This document shows, in pieces, positions 51,515 to 60,992 of a DNA stretch of 64,000 nt (position 1 is the stretch's first letter; the number at the start of each line of letters is the position of its first letter). Both the position numbers and the translations under genes were made by a program. Source of the stretch: Anthonomus grandis grandis (taxonomy: Eukaryota; Arthropoda; Insecta; Coleoptera; Curculionidae); the NCBI RefSeq assembly GCF_022605725.1, contig NC_065551.1, positions 8,184,001 to 8,248,000 on the forward strand. The letters run 5' to 3'. The notes beneath the pieces were generated by a model. The model did not search any database. It was not told where the DNA came from and was given only the letters and a program-made list of their open reading frames with translations.

Positions 51515-51709
51515 TTAGGGATAGGATAGGATTAAATTTAATAATTTTATAAAAGATACTGCCGATTGTTGAGTGCACCGTCCACTCATATTAAGCCACC
51601 CTATTTCGGACAATTTGTGAGATATTATTTGCCTACGCCTTATGCCAAATATAAGTTTCAGACAGTAATTTTGCAGTTTCTCAACCTTTTTTATGTCCAA
51701 GCTGTCCAA
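51515..51709 (-). pseudogene. LINE ORF2 C-terminus
   Basis: The reading MDSLDIKKVEKLQNYCLKLI and FGIRRRQIISHKLSEIGWLN fits the family motif set ...IQ.VQN.C.RFI.G.R....I......GWL.M. It ends near FIKLLNLIL. Confidence 0.78.
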
Positions 51710-52318
51710 ATAAGGCCCATATACGTGATCGGCAAAGTTGAAAATGATAAAACGAGTGTTTCACAGAGCGTAGCCCAGTTTATTGCAATAAACAATATCT
51801 ATGGGAATAAATTAGTTTTAACATCGAATATGCCTTTCTTAAACAAAAAGTAATATGTTTCTTTTTCTGCATAGAGATGATATTTACAATATTTTACGGA
51901 ATTTACAATGTTAAAGCTTCAAATGCTATATAGAAGTTGGCCAAGTATACTACCCTGAGGAACTCCTGAGTTGACAGTCAAAAATTCTGATTTTTTCCCT
52001 CAAGGCAAACTCACTGTTCTCTGTCTGACAAAAATGAATTAATTAAAGAAAATGAAGCTTCCTTAAAGTCTATATATTTTAAAATTCATCCATCATATAA
52101 ATGCTTTGGAATAATCTAATATTATCAAGATAATTGCATTTCTACTATAAAACTTTTTTTTACTATTTTTAAAATTTTTTTTGTTACGTTAAAAAATTGT
52201 TAACAATATTGTTAACGTTAAAAAATCTACTTCTGAATCAATGTTGTTAATAAGATTAGACACTAACTAGATTCAAATAGATATAAACAAGTAGGTGATC
52301 TATTATATAGGTGAAATA

Positions 52319-52760
52319 TTAACATCTCGAGTGCCAACATCCTGTATTATTAAACTCAATAATATGAAAAGTATCATTATCCAGCACATTCATGTTAAAA
52401 CCAAAACACAAAATCCGTTTACAACCGACATTAAAATCAATTAAAACATCCTCAAAATAATTTAAAAATTCCTGACAGTTGATTGCAGGAGGTCTGTAAA
52501 TATATCCGATAATAATTGATTCACCCATTATCTCCACTACCCATATATATTTAACTAAATATTAGATTTTATATAAATTCCAACCCCACCCCCTTGTTTA
52601 CTACCAAAGCGATCTTGTCTAGCCAGATGTTATCCATTTACAGAAGTGCTTTCGTAAGTTACATTTGGATTAAGCCAGCTCTCTGTTATACAAAAAGTAA
52701 TTTTTTACATCGGGACTTTCGATATCTAGTTATGTACAAAATCCTAATTGTTCAGGAACC
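52319..52760 (-). pseudogene. LINE APE-type endonuclease scrap
   Basis: The upper part reads TKALL and, in another frame, KQGGGVGIYIKSNI near 52590-52550, the GGGV.IY motif. The lower part (52537-52319) reads ESIIIGYIYRPPAINCQEFL, NYFEDVLIDFNVGCKRILCF and GFNMNVLDND, where the family has GDFN.D. The D to F-type change at the GDFN motif suggests loss of function. Confidence 0.78.
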
Positions 52761-52999
52761 ACAAAATAAAATTTAATAGACTCTATCAAACCAAGTCTAT
52801 AAACAAAATATGACAAAAAAAGACCTTTTTTAATTCACATACTTTTTATTAGAATAATTTTTGTAAATTGAAACAATATCCGACTTAAACAAGAAAAATG
52901 CAGATAGTCACGTTTGATACAACAAGCTTTATTAAAACTAGTGGTTCAAACAGCTAAAACCTAAAGAGAACATCCTAATCAAAAAAATTAAAGATTAAA

Positions 53000-53820
53000 A
53001 TTATTGTAAGAAAAAGTCCTCTTCTTCGGCATCATTTACATCTGGAACTACAGTTTTATCCTCAACGCTTCTACTTCTTTCTAATATTTTACTTTAGAAT
53101 ACATGTAGCATTTTTCAGTACAGACAATACTTGCTGCAAATCAAAGTTAGCCGAATGTACTTTTTCAGGATTTTCTTTAGCTGCATCCTTGTCCAAGTTT
53201 TTTTCGGAAACTTTGTTTATGGAATGATATATTAAAATGTGAACTAAAAATATAGCGATAGTACGACTCTTTTAAAGATTCCATGTTTTCTTCTACACAT
53301 TCTTCTGTACCTGTGAATCTGCTTTATGTTTAGTTTTAGTTGGATCCAAGTATATTTTTTTCGAATCTTTCCTGCAGTAGTGAGAAGAGACAGTAGATAC
53401 TTTGGCGCCAAATCCAAATGCATTCATAGCTACCTTTAGAACTTTTAAAAAATAATTTTTTTGTAGGTAGCCATAGTTGGAACCAAACCATCGACTTGTT
53501 TGCTTGCAGTGTTTGTTGTATGATTAATAATAATTCAAAGTGAGTAATAACTATCTATTTATATTTCATTTATATTTTGTTGGGCAAGCAACAGAAAGAG
53601 TCTAGAGTTTTTTTTCCTTCATTTTTAAGATCTTGCTCGTTTCTTACCCCTACACTGAGAATTTCGTTATTGTATCTTTTATAAATTAATTTAATTTAAA
53701 ATTGGCGTAAAGAACAAATGCCATCCAGAAAAAATGGAGAACCTTTGCATGTAGCCACCAGGTATTTTAGTTGCCAATACAATTTCTACATCCTCTTTAT
53801 CATCCTTCTGGATTAATCCT
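53000..53820 (-). pseudogene. Unidentified gene remnant
   Basis: Several minus-strand segments look protein-like but are in different frames. Near 53805-53705: KDDKEDVEIVLATKIPGGYM and QRFSIFSGWHLFFTPI. Near 53440-53320: VAMNAFGFGAKVSTVSSHYC and DSKKIYLDPTKTKHKADSQV. Near 53225-53100: VSEKNLDKDAAKENPEKVHS and ANFDLQQVLSVLKNATC. Near 53090-53005: KILERSRSVEDKTVVPDVND followed by AEEEDFFLQ and TAA. The compact order and acidic end are like a cellular protein; frameshifts and stops say it is dead. I do not recognise the family. It could be a retrocopy or part of an unknown element. Confidence 0.4.
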
Positions 53821-53825
53821 TATGG

Positions 53826-54372
53826 ATGTCACCAGCTTTAAATTCTGCAAACCTTACCGCAATAAATCAACAATTAAATTCCAAGTCTGCGGAAAGCCAA
53901 ATCCCATGCCGGCGCCCCAACTCAGCAATCCAATCTGGCGCTATGGAGAGAAGAAACATTAAAATTAGTTGTGACAAGGAGGCAATAGCTTCTAGCAAAT
54001 CCATGGTGTTAGAAAACTCCGTTATCACTGTAGAAAAGCCTACAATGAAAAACAAGCTTGAAGCAAGATTTGGACCCGATGACGCCACCTATGGTGCGAT
54101 TGTCGCGAGACTCGGATGCGGCTAATAGTCGTTACTTATTGGCAAGACTAAGAGATCTGTCAATATTAAAACCTCTTAGTCTGTTTCTTGCCTCTCTTCA
54201 TGACCAACTCTCTAATATCTGCTTTGAAGGACACACTTGTACCAGCATCAAACTGGCGTTAGCATCTGAGGGTGTTCCGAATGACGTAGATTCCCTTCGT
54301 AAATTATATTATCGCTTTTACGACGCCTATAGCATAAATGAAGCTGAAGACCTGAAGTTGATGCAGATCTGA
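53826..54372 (+). pseudogene. Unrecognised overlapping readings, maybe LINE ORF1
   Basis: Two open plus-strand readings, 99 and 104 codons, overlap around 54058-54125. The second contains SRDSDAANSRYLLARLRDLS, ASLHDQLSNICFEGHTCTSI and VPNDVDSLRKLYYRFYDAYS. No domain is recognised. They lie 5' of a plus-strand LINE ORF2 (54628 onwards), so they may be its ORF1. The base composition is less AT-rich than the surroundings, which suggests former coding sequence. Confidence 0.4.
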
Positions 54373-54627
54373 CTGCCTCTACTTCTTAATTTTCACCCGA
54401 GAAACTTCTACACCTGCAAAAAAATAGCGAAAGCCACAGCAATTGCTTATCTAGTAGTTCTCCAAATAGAAACAAAATGTTTTAGTTATGACACAATTAG
54501 AGGATCCAGCACCCTCTACATTTGGACAAGGGCAAGGGCAAAATCTCATGAATTCATCTCAGATACCATAATAATGTCCACTAACAACGATTTTTCAACA
54601 GTTTGATAATCTGCTATCTGAAAAAGT

Positions 54628-55740
54628 ATGCGAATTTTCTATTATCTATATCATAATAATTATGATCTCTATATTGTTTATATTTACAACTCCCGACGCG
54701 AACGTAAATATATCATTTCAGAGATTACTGAGCTTTACAAATCCATTTTATGTGGCGATCTTAACATTGGCTTCTCCAGTGTGTGTGCTGCTCAAGAATC
54801 TCTCCAGTCGATTTTCGACTCATTTGGTATAGTCATGCATATTTACTCAGCAACTAGAATTTCTAAAACTAGCTCCGGCACCTTAGATTATGTAGTTTCA
54901 TCTTTCGATACAGGAGTGGTTGACAGTACTGTCGTAAGTTTAGGTTTCTCTGGCCATAAAGCAGTATTGACATACTTTGTGTTGTCAAACACAAGCAAAA
55001 ATTCCTCGAGCAAATTGAGCCATTTTTTTTCTAACAAAAGTTTTCTAAATTTCAAGAAAGTCCGTCCAACAACTGATTGGAATGTTCTCTCTTCAGATGT
55101 TGATAATGTATTCTCCACCTTTATTAAAACATTATCTAGCGTAGCACTTAAATCTTTTCCTCTTAAGCCTGTTAAATTCAAAAATATAAACATTGGACTA
55201 CAAAAGGCCTATGTACATCAGGTAAAAATATGCACTCTGCAATCATTTTCAGACCTCAAAAATTTTCAAACAACACTTTCTTTCTTAATTACGTCAAACT
55301 CTAACGAAAAGTTTACCTTAAGACTATAAAGGCGGTATGCACTTTAAATCATCTTACTTACTACACCTATTAGCCTGTCATTCCAAAATGAGGTTTTTCC
55401 AAACTGTCTTCTGAAGACTGCGATAATTATTCTCTTGCATAAAGGAGGAGATAAAAAGAAAGTTTCAAACTATCGCCTAATTGCACTTCTCATCAGTTTG
55501 GATTTTGGAATAACAAATGTACAAACGACTCTGTTTTCTCTTTTTAATAATGTGTACTCCAACCTGAATAACCATCATTCACAGCGACAAACTTTTGTGA
55601 TTTTTAAAAACATTTGATTGGGTAAATCACAACATCCTAATTAATAAGTTACAGTATTACGGATTCAGAGGTACGCCTCTTCAATGCTTAAGTCGTATCT
55701 TTATAACAGATAGTCAGCTACATATAATATAAATTCTGTT
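54628..55740 (+). pseudogene. LINE ORF2 with deleted RT core
   Basis: The 233-codon reading (54628-55329) includes ILCGDLNIGFSSVCAAQESL, ATRISKTSSGTLDYVVSSFD and LGFSGHKAVLTYFV, the GDLN, T-S-LDY and S.H motifs of an APE-type endonuclease (the S-D-H motif appears as S-G-H, so a catalytic residue is changed). The reading continues in another frame with TAIIILLHKGGDKKKVSNYR (55420-55480) and, after a frameshift near 55615, DWVNHNILINKLQYYGFRGT, which is RT motif A to the YG.RG segment. It stops there. Confidence 0.82.
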
Positions 55741-55815
55741 TAAAGGGTGCCTAAATTTAGAAAAATTTGTATGCACCTGGTATCTATAATAAGTCTACAT
55801 AATAAATAAATAATT
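54628..55815 (+). mobile_element. LINE, endonuclease to RT start, with tail
   Basis: Endonuclease domain (54740-55329), start of the RT (55385-55740) and a 3' tail gtctacataataaataaata near 55790-55815. The main part of the RT, including the catalytic box, is deleted. Confidence 0.75.
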
Positions 55816-56770
55816 AGTATGTGCATATATTTTTTTTCAAATTTTATAATTAAAATATACCTGCACCTATTAATATTTGCAAAGCTGCTAAGAAAAAATA
55901 AACCAAAATATATTTACAAAAAGCAGAATACCGAGAAAATCACCTATATATTCTACAAAAAATAGAAAAACTAAAATTTTAATTTACAAAAATTGCACAC
56001 TACCTATACCTATAGTATATAAAATTAAAAGAATTTAAAATAGACGTAAAAACTTTTCACGATTTTTCCAACAATATCTTTTAAACAGAATATTAAAGCC
56101 TGTGTCCTTTACCACATTCTTAATATTTGCAGGAATTAAATTGTAAAATTTAGGTCCTAGATATGACAAGAAATGTAAGTTTAAGTCACACTTAAATCCA
56201 TTTAGGATGGGAGTCATACATTCTACCCCACAATAATGTCATATCTCAGAAGAGGATCCACTAGTGCCTTATAACTCATAAGGATTAATTTAAAGCTGAA
56301 AATGCTGTGTAAAATATAGAATTTATGAATAAGGAATCTTATTTTTTTATTGAGATAAAGCACATGCTGATGCCTGTCGATAACAATACCTAACTATTTA
56401 ATATGGGATACCTCTTGCAGAGTTCATTTATATTTTCAAGCTTAATTTAATTAAATATAGGTCTATTTGCCAGTGTTATGAAAAAAGCTATATATTGGGA
56501 TTTTTTTAATATTTAAGGTTAGTTTAAAAGTATCTAAAAAGTTCTTAACCATAGTAAAACCGGTCTTTATAGTTTTAGATGTGCTAGTTCCCAGCTTCTC
56601 GCATGAAATATCGCCACAGTGTCATCAGCATATGCAATGAGACACATCTCGTGAGAGTTGTCTCTGCTCACTAACGGAGGTGTATGCTCGATATTTCTAA
56701 ATTTGTGGTGCAAAAACCTTTTTCGCGCTTTGTTTAATTTGGTTATAATACTAGACAACATTTCGCTAGG
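55816..56770 (-). pseudogene. LINE RT palm and tail, minus strand
   Basis: The upper part (56761-56567) reads SRDNSHEMCLIAYADDTVAI and FHARSWELAHLKL, the catalytic box. The middle frames hold post-palm remnants (YLGI-like sequence near 56400). The lower part (56217-56035) has FLSYLGPKFYNLIPANIKNV and KDTGFNILFKRYCW. A further LINE piece on the same strand at 58690-58500 may be the upstream part of the same element, split by the pogo-like transposon. Confidence 0.75.
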
Positions 56771-56914
56771 TAAGTTGTTTTATTTTAATTGATTATTTAA
56801 ACTATTTTTTTTTAACATTTAGTAATAAGAGATTTACAAGAGGAAAAAAGGCAAATATTAGAATTTTTTTTTGTTTTCTCTAGTCGTGTAAAATGACATA
56901 GTGCGTTGTCGGCT

Positions 56915-56937
56915 AAAATGACATAGTATGTCATTTT
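56915..56937. repeat. Palindromic subterminal site of pogo element
   Basis: aaaatgacata, one g, then tatgtcatttt: a perfect 11-bp palindrome. Together with the three further copies of the 11-mer it is a candidate transposase-binding site. Confidence 0.75.
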
Positions 56938-56983
56938 GCCCGACTTATAGAAATAATTTTTTTATTTGTTATTGCAGATTGCC

Positions 56984-58264
56984 ATACCCCGATTTTACGA
57001 AAGAAAGACAAATAGGCAGTCATAGAGTACAGATTCGATGTTAAAAGCCCTAGAAGCGGTCAATAATGGTGAAATGGGCTGGTTAAAGGCATCTAAGACT
57101 TACGGGGTACCACAAGCAACCCTACGAAGACATGCTTTAAAAACAAATAAAACAATAAAGTAGGGGGAAAAAACGCCTCGGTAGATTTAAGCCTACTTTT
57201 CCACCAGAAGTAGAACGGCAGTTAGTTGAACATCTAAAACTTCTAGAGTCAAGATTTTTTGGACTCACAAGGAAGGATGTGTTAAGCTTGGCCTACCAGT
57301 TAGCTTTTAAAAATGGCTTTCAACACAACTTTAACCGTGAGAAGAAAACAGCAGGAAAAGATTGGCTGCGAGAATTCCGAAGAAGAAATCCGGATATAGC
57401 ATTACGTAAGCCAGAGGCGACATCTGCTGCTAGAGCCCAGGCTTTCAACAAACCACAAGTTGCTCGTTTTTTTGAGATTCTAGAAAAGGTGATTAAAAAA
57501 GAAAATATCAACCCACTTAACATATATAACGTCGATGAATCAGCACTCTCTACTGTGCAAAAGCCTAAAAAAATATTTGCAACAACAGGTCGTAAGTAAG
57601 TAGGAGCCATAACCAGAAGGGGAGCCGAAAGGGGATCCCATGTAACCGTTGTTTGCTGCATGAGTTCCAATGGTAATTTTATCCCACCAACCTTAATATT
57701 TCCCAGAAAAAACATGAAGAACGAACTTACTGATAATGCTCCCCTAGTTGGATGACTGGACCAGTATTTTTGCAATGGTTAAAACATTTTCAAAAGTTTA
57801 CGAAAGCCTCATCAAACGAAAAGGTGCTTTTAATTGTTGATGGCCATTCCAGCCATAAGTACCTTGATGGTCTGATTTTCTCCAAAGAACATGGTATTGT
57901 TCTGCTCTGCTTGCCTCCTCACTGTACCCACCGACTGCAGCCCCTTGATGTTTTATTCTTCGGTCCCTTAAAAACCTATTTCGGTCAAGCTATAACCAAG
58001 TGGCTTAAGGCACACCCAGGCAGAGTTGTAACGCAGTTTCAAATAGGTGCCTTACTTAATGAAGCATATGGAAAAGCTGCCACTATTCAAAATGCAACCA
58101 ACGGCTTTTCTAAAACCGGAATATGCCCACTAAATCCTGATGTATTTCCAGAATACATATTTCAAGCAGCAGAGACAACAAATATTCCAGAATCTCAAAG
58201 GTCAAAGGCAAAGGAAATTTGGCTGCAATGTTGTTCTTGCTCGAAATGGGCACACGCTGAGTGA
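56984..58264 (+). pseudogene. Pogo-like (DDE_1) transposase, few lesions
   Basis: The start PRFYERKTNRQS follows an ATA that replaces the ATG (56984), and a TAG replaces a W codon. The psq-type helix-turn-helix reads ALEAVNNGEMGWLKASKTYG and VPQATLRRHALK (57044-57150). After a frameshift near 57160 come RFKPTFPPEVERQLVEHLKL, a CENP-B-type region with WLREFRRRNPDIALRKPEAT, then IYNVDESALSTVQKP (first D). An in-frame TAA is at 57597. A frameshift near 57750 leads to VLLIVDGHSSHKYLDGLIF (second D) and LPPHCTHRLQPLDVLFFGPL (third D, 35 residues on), then ATNGFSKTGICPLNPDVFPE. The gene ends at 58264. Five lesions inactivate it. Confidence 0.9.
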
Positions 58265-58499
58265 GCTGGAGTCGACAAAAAAACTAAGATGTTTATTTGC
58301 GAACTGTGTTGCGATAATTAATTTTCTACAGAAATTTTTGGCAATATTTAATAGGTATGTCATTTTACCCACTTAGGAGGGTAAAACGAACTTTTACCTT
58401 TTTAAATTAAATACTTTAAAATGAGAATTTCTTTTTGAGTTTTTCTAGTGATTTTTATTTTTGAAAACCCTATGTCATTTTGTACACCCTTCCCCTAGA

Positions 58500-58690
58500 G
58501 GTCTGAATTAGATTTAAAAGGAGGTTTCCAAATCCAATGAGCCTTAGCTTTTTTAACAAAATATCGAAACTTACTACGTCAAAGGCCTTCTGTAAGTCAA
58601 TGAATACCACAACTACAATTTCCCTCCTATCTAGGGAGTTTGAGATGTAGCTAATAAAATCAAATGTTGCCGCGAGAGTACTGCTATTTT
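58500..58690 (-). pseudogene. LINE RT motif A scrap
   Basis: The minus-strand reading NSSTLAATFDFISYISNSLD and RREIVVVVFIDLQKAFDVVS with FDILLKKLRLIGFGN is RT motif A and its flanks. It ends exactly where the hAT element starts (58691) and next to the pogo-like element at 58495. It may belong to the LINE at 55816-56770. Confidence 0.75.
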
Positions 58691-60350
58691 CATGGCCGGA
58701 TTAAGGTTTTATGGGGCCCGGGGCTAATAAAGTATCAAGGGGCCCCTTATAAATAAAATGCAAAAAATATTATTTATAACACTACATATATATTACTTAT
58801 ATAAAAGAAACGGTTTTTTTGAAAATAGGAATATTAAAATACCTTTTTTCGTAATTTCAGTTTTACAAAATCTTCTATTACGTCATTAAACTCTAAATCC
58901 TTTAAAACGTCCCTTTCTATACACATTAATGTTAAAGAAGACAGACGTTCCTCCTGCATTGTGGCTCTATATTTATTTTTTATATAAACTAGCTTGGAAA
59001 AGGAACGTTCAGACTCACAATTTGCTATTGGTATCGATAGATAAATTTTCAAAAGCGTATATAAGTTAGGAAACGTGTCAATTAATTGGTGTTCTAAAAT
59101 ATATCTTAAAAGATCAAGTCGATTGCATATTTTTTCGGAAGAGGTTTTAAGAAGTTCCGAGAAAAATACCAGCTCATCTGTTAAATTAATATTTAGGTCA
59201 TCTGCGTACACGCTTATTACTTTTGCAGAAAACTCTGCAACTTCTGATTTAGATAAACATACATTAGAGCTAAGTTTTGAAATCAAACCAAACAAGCAAA
59301 AACAAGGGCAAGATCTGAATATGCATTACACCGTCGTTCTAATTCATTGACCAGCTTATCTACTATTACTAAAAATGACTGCGTGCAAAATAATTCTCTT
59401 TCATTCAATAATATTTCATTTTTACCGTCCGGGTATTTTTTTTGTCGCTTTGACCTGCCCATAGGATACTCGTATTCTTCCTGTGGTAGTAAACTTTTGG
59501 CTTCTTCTTCAAACAAGTCAAATTGGTCTCGGAAATAGGAAACACTTTTGATTAGCCCTTTTAAAATGTTTTCACCAAACAACAAATCCAGACCTGGCTT
59601 TTGAAGTATATTGGAAGCTTCCCCAAAAAGTCTTAAAATTTTGCTCCAAAAGGTAGCCATTACAAGAGTCTCAATTTTTATCATTTGTTTAAAAAGTCCC
59701 ATGGCTTCTAACTTGGTGTCTTTTTTTCTGATGGATCATCCGACATCATTTTTAAGCAGCTGTTTATTTGGACATAGCTTGTTACTAACGCTTTTGCTGC
59801 ATCTTCTCTACAGCTCCAACGAGTGGTACTTAACGACTTGACAGTAAGGTTTTTGCCAATATTATCTGAAAGCAAATGCCATCGATGTGTGGAGGACCCA
59901 AAAAAAGCATACAATTTTTGCAAAAAATTAAAAAACTTTGTAGCATCAAGGCAATCGTCAACAGCACATTCTCCAACTAAATTTAAAGAGTGTGCAAAAC
60001 ATGGCACGTAAAAAGCTACCTTTGTAATTTCTTTTATATATGCTTGAAGGCCATTATACTGCCCCGACATATTACTAGCATTGTCGTATGACTGTCCACG
60101 ACAAAATTTTAAATCCAGCGTATTTTTTGTCAAAAAATTTATAACAACCTCCGACAGGGACTTACCAGTATGACTGAAAATAGGTACAAATCCTAAAAAT
60201 GTCTCATATACTTGCCCACCCTTTTCACTAAAGCAAAAGCGGATAATTATCGATAACTGATCTACGTGCGATAAATCTGGAGTCGAATCCACTATTATTG
60301 AAAAATATTTTGATGCTATTATATCTTCTATAATCTTTTTTAGTACTTTA
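58691..60350 (-). mobile_element. hAT transposon (ZMYM1-like), 5' part lost
   Basis: The left end catggccggattaaggtttt, followed by atggggccc, resembles the cagtggcggattaagg ends of insect hAT elements of this type. The transposase is on the minus strand from about 60350 down to 58834. The other end is missing: the sequence switches to a plus-strand LINE at about 60355. Confidence 0.82.
58834..60350 (-). pseudogene. hAT transposase, three frames
   Basis: hAT transposases cut and paste with a DDE RNase-H-like domain split by a helical insertion. The first piece (60350-59708) reads ASKYFSIIVDSTPDLSHVDQ, with the first catalytic D, then DLKFCRGQSYDNASNMSGQY (second region) and FYVPCFAHSLNLVGECAVDD, and TTRWSCREDAAKAL. 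A frameshift at a T run near 59715 leads to 59702-59283, part of the helical insertion with EEEAKSLLPQEEYEYPMGRS. A second frameshift near 59290 leads to 59295-58834 with the dimerisation domain SIPIANCESERSFSKLVYIK and NKYRATMQEERLSSLTLMC. The N-terminal zinc finger is absent. Confidence 0.9.
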
Positions 60351-60356
60351 TCGGAT

Positions 60357-60992
60357 ATTAATGCTATTAACGATCAGAACACTAAGCTGACATGTCTGTT
60401 GGATGAAATTAAGGCTATTCAGACAGGCGACCTTGGCTCAGTGGTATCTGAGCTTAAATCTGAGGTCCAAGACCTTAAGTATGAGTTGGATCAATTAAAA
60501 TCTCAGGGGGTAAGTAAGACTAACATGGCTGCTGAGCAGACCCCTGCAGAGATTTACGAGGAAATGCACGAAAGAGCTTCCAGATCCAAGAATGTTATTT
60601 TTTATGATGTCCCGGAGAGTAATGCCGAAGAATCTAAAGTTCGTTTAGATCACGACAAGAAGTATGTAACTGAGTGCTTTCTAAGACTAAATATTACCTG
60701 TCCAAGTTTTAAAGGCTATCGTCTAGGCAAATTGAACAAAGACAAATTGAGACCTTTAAAAGTGGTTTTCCCTAATAGTAAGCTGGCATCCTCTGTTTTA
60801 AAAAATCGTTAATCACTTGATAATTTTCAAATTAAAACACCTATTCAACGTAAGCAAGTAAAAAATGCTTATGAAGAACTTACTTTGCGCTCACGTACAG
60901 AACAGAACTTATGCATACAATATTTTAATGGCATTCCTAAAGTGGTCCAACAAAAGAGGAATAATGTTATTAAGCAGACTTCAAAAAACTAA
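60357..60992 (+). pseudogene. LINE ORF1 (coiled coil), 5'-truncated
   Basis: ORF1 proteins bind LINE RNA. The reading starts without an ATG at INAINDQNTKLTCLLDEIKA and continues with a coiled coil LGSVVSELKSEVQDLKYELD. RNA-binding-like sequence follows: RASRSKNVIFYDVPESNAEE, then YRLGKLNKDKLRPLKVVFPN, similar to the N-terminal part of gag-like ORF1 proteins. A TAA at 60810-60812 interrupts it. The same frame goes on through RKQVKNAYEELTLRSRTEQN to TSKN and TAA at 60990-60992. ORF2 overlaps its last codons. Confidence 0.8.

Larger units (their letters stand above)
51092..52790 (-). mobile_element. LINE, endonuclease to tail, minus strand
   Basis: Reading down from 52790: endonuclease (52760-52319), a gap, RT segment SGVPQGSILGQLLYSI (51985-51935), ORF2 tail (51709-51515), a 3' untranslated region and the tail aataaataaac at about 51100. 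The RT palm around the catalytic box is mostly deleted. The 3' end abuts the plus-strand LINE at 51091. Confidence 0.78.
56885..58495 (+). mobile_element. Pogo-like DNA transposon
   Basis: It contains one transposase gene (56984-58264) and five copies of the 11-mer aaaatgacata or its complement near the ends: 56890, 56915, 56927 (inverted), 58356 (inverted) and 58471 (inverted). The inner end motifs gtgtaaaatgacatag and ctatgtcattttgtacac form the terminal inverted repeat as far as it can be traced. The exact outer ends are uncertain. Confidence 0.8.

Noticed and set aside
57320..57775. Minus-strand 151-codon reading over the pogo-like transposase
   Set aside because: It is antisense to well-conserved transposase motifs.
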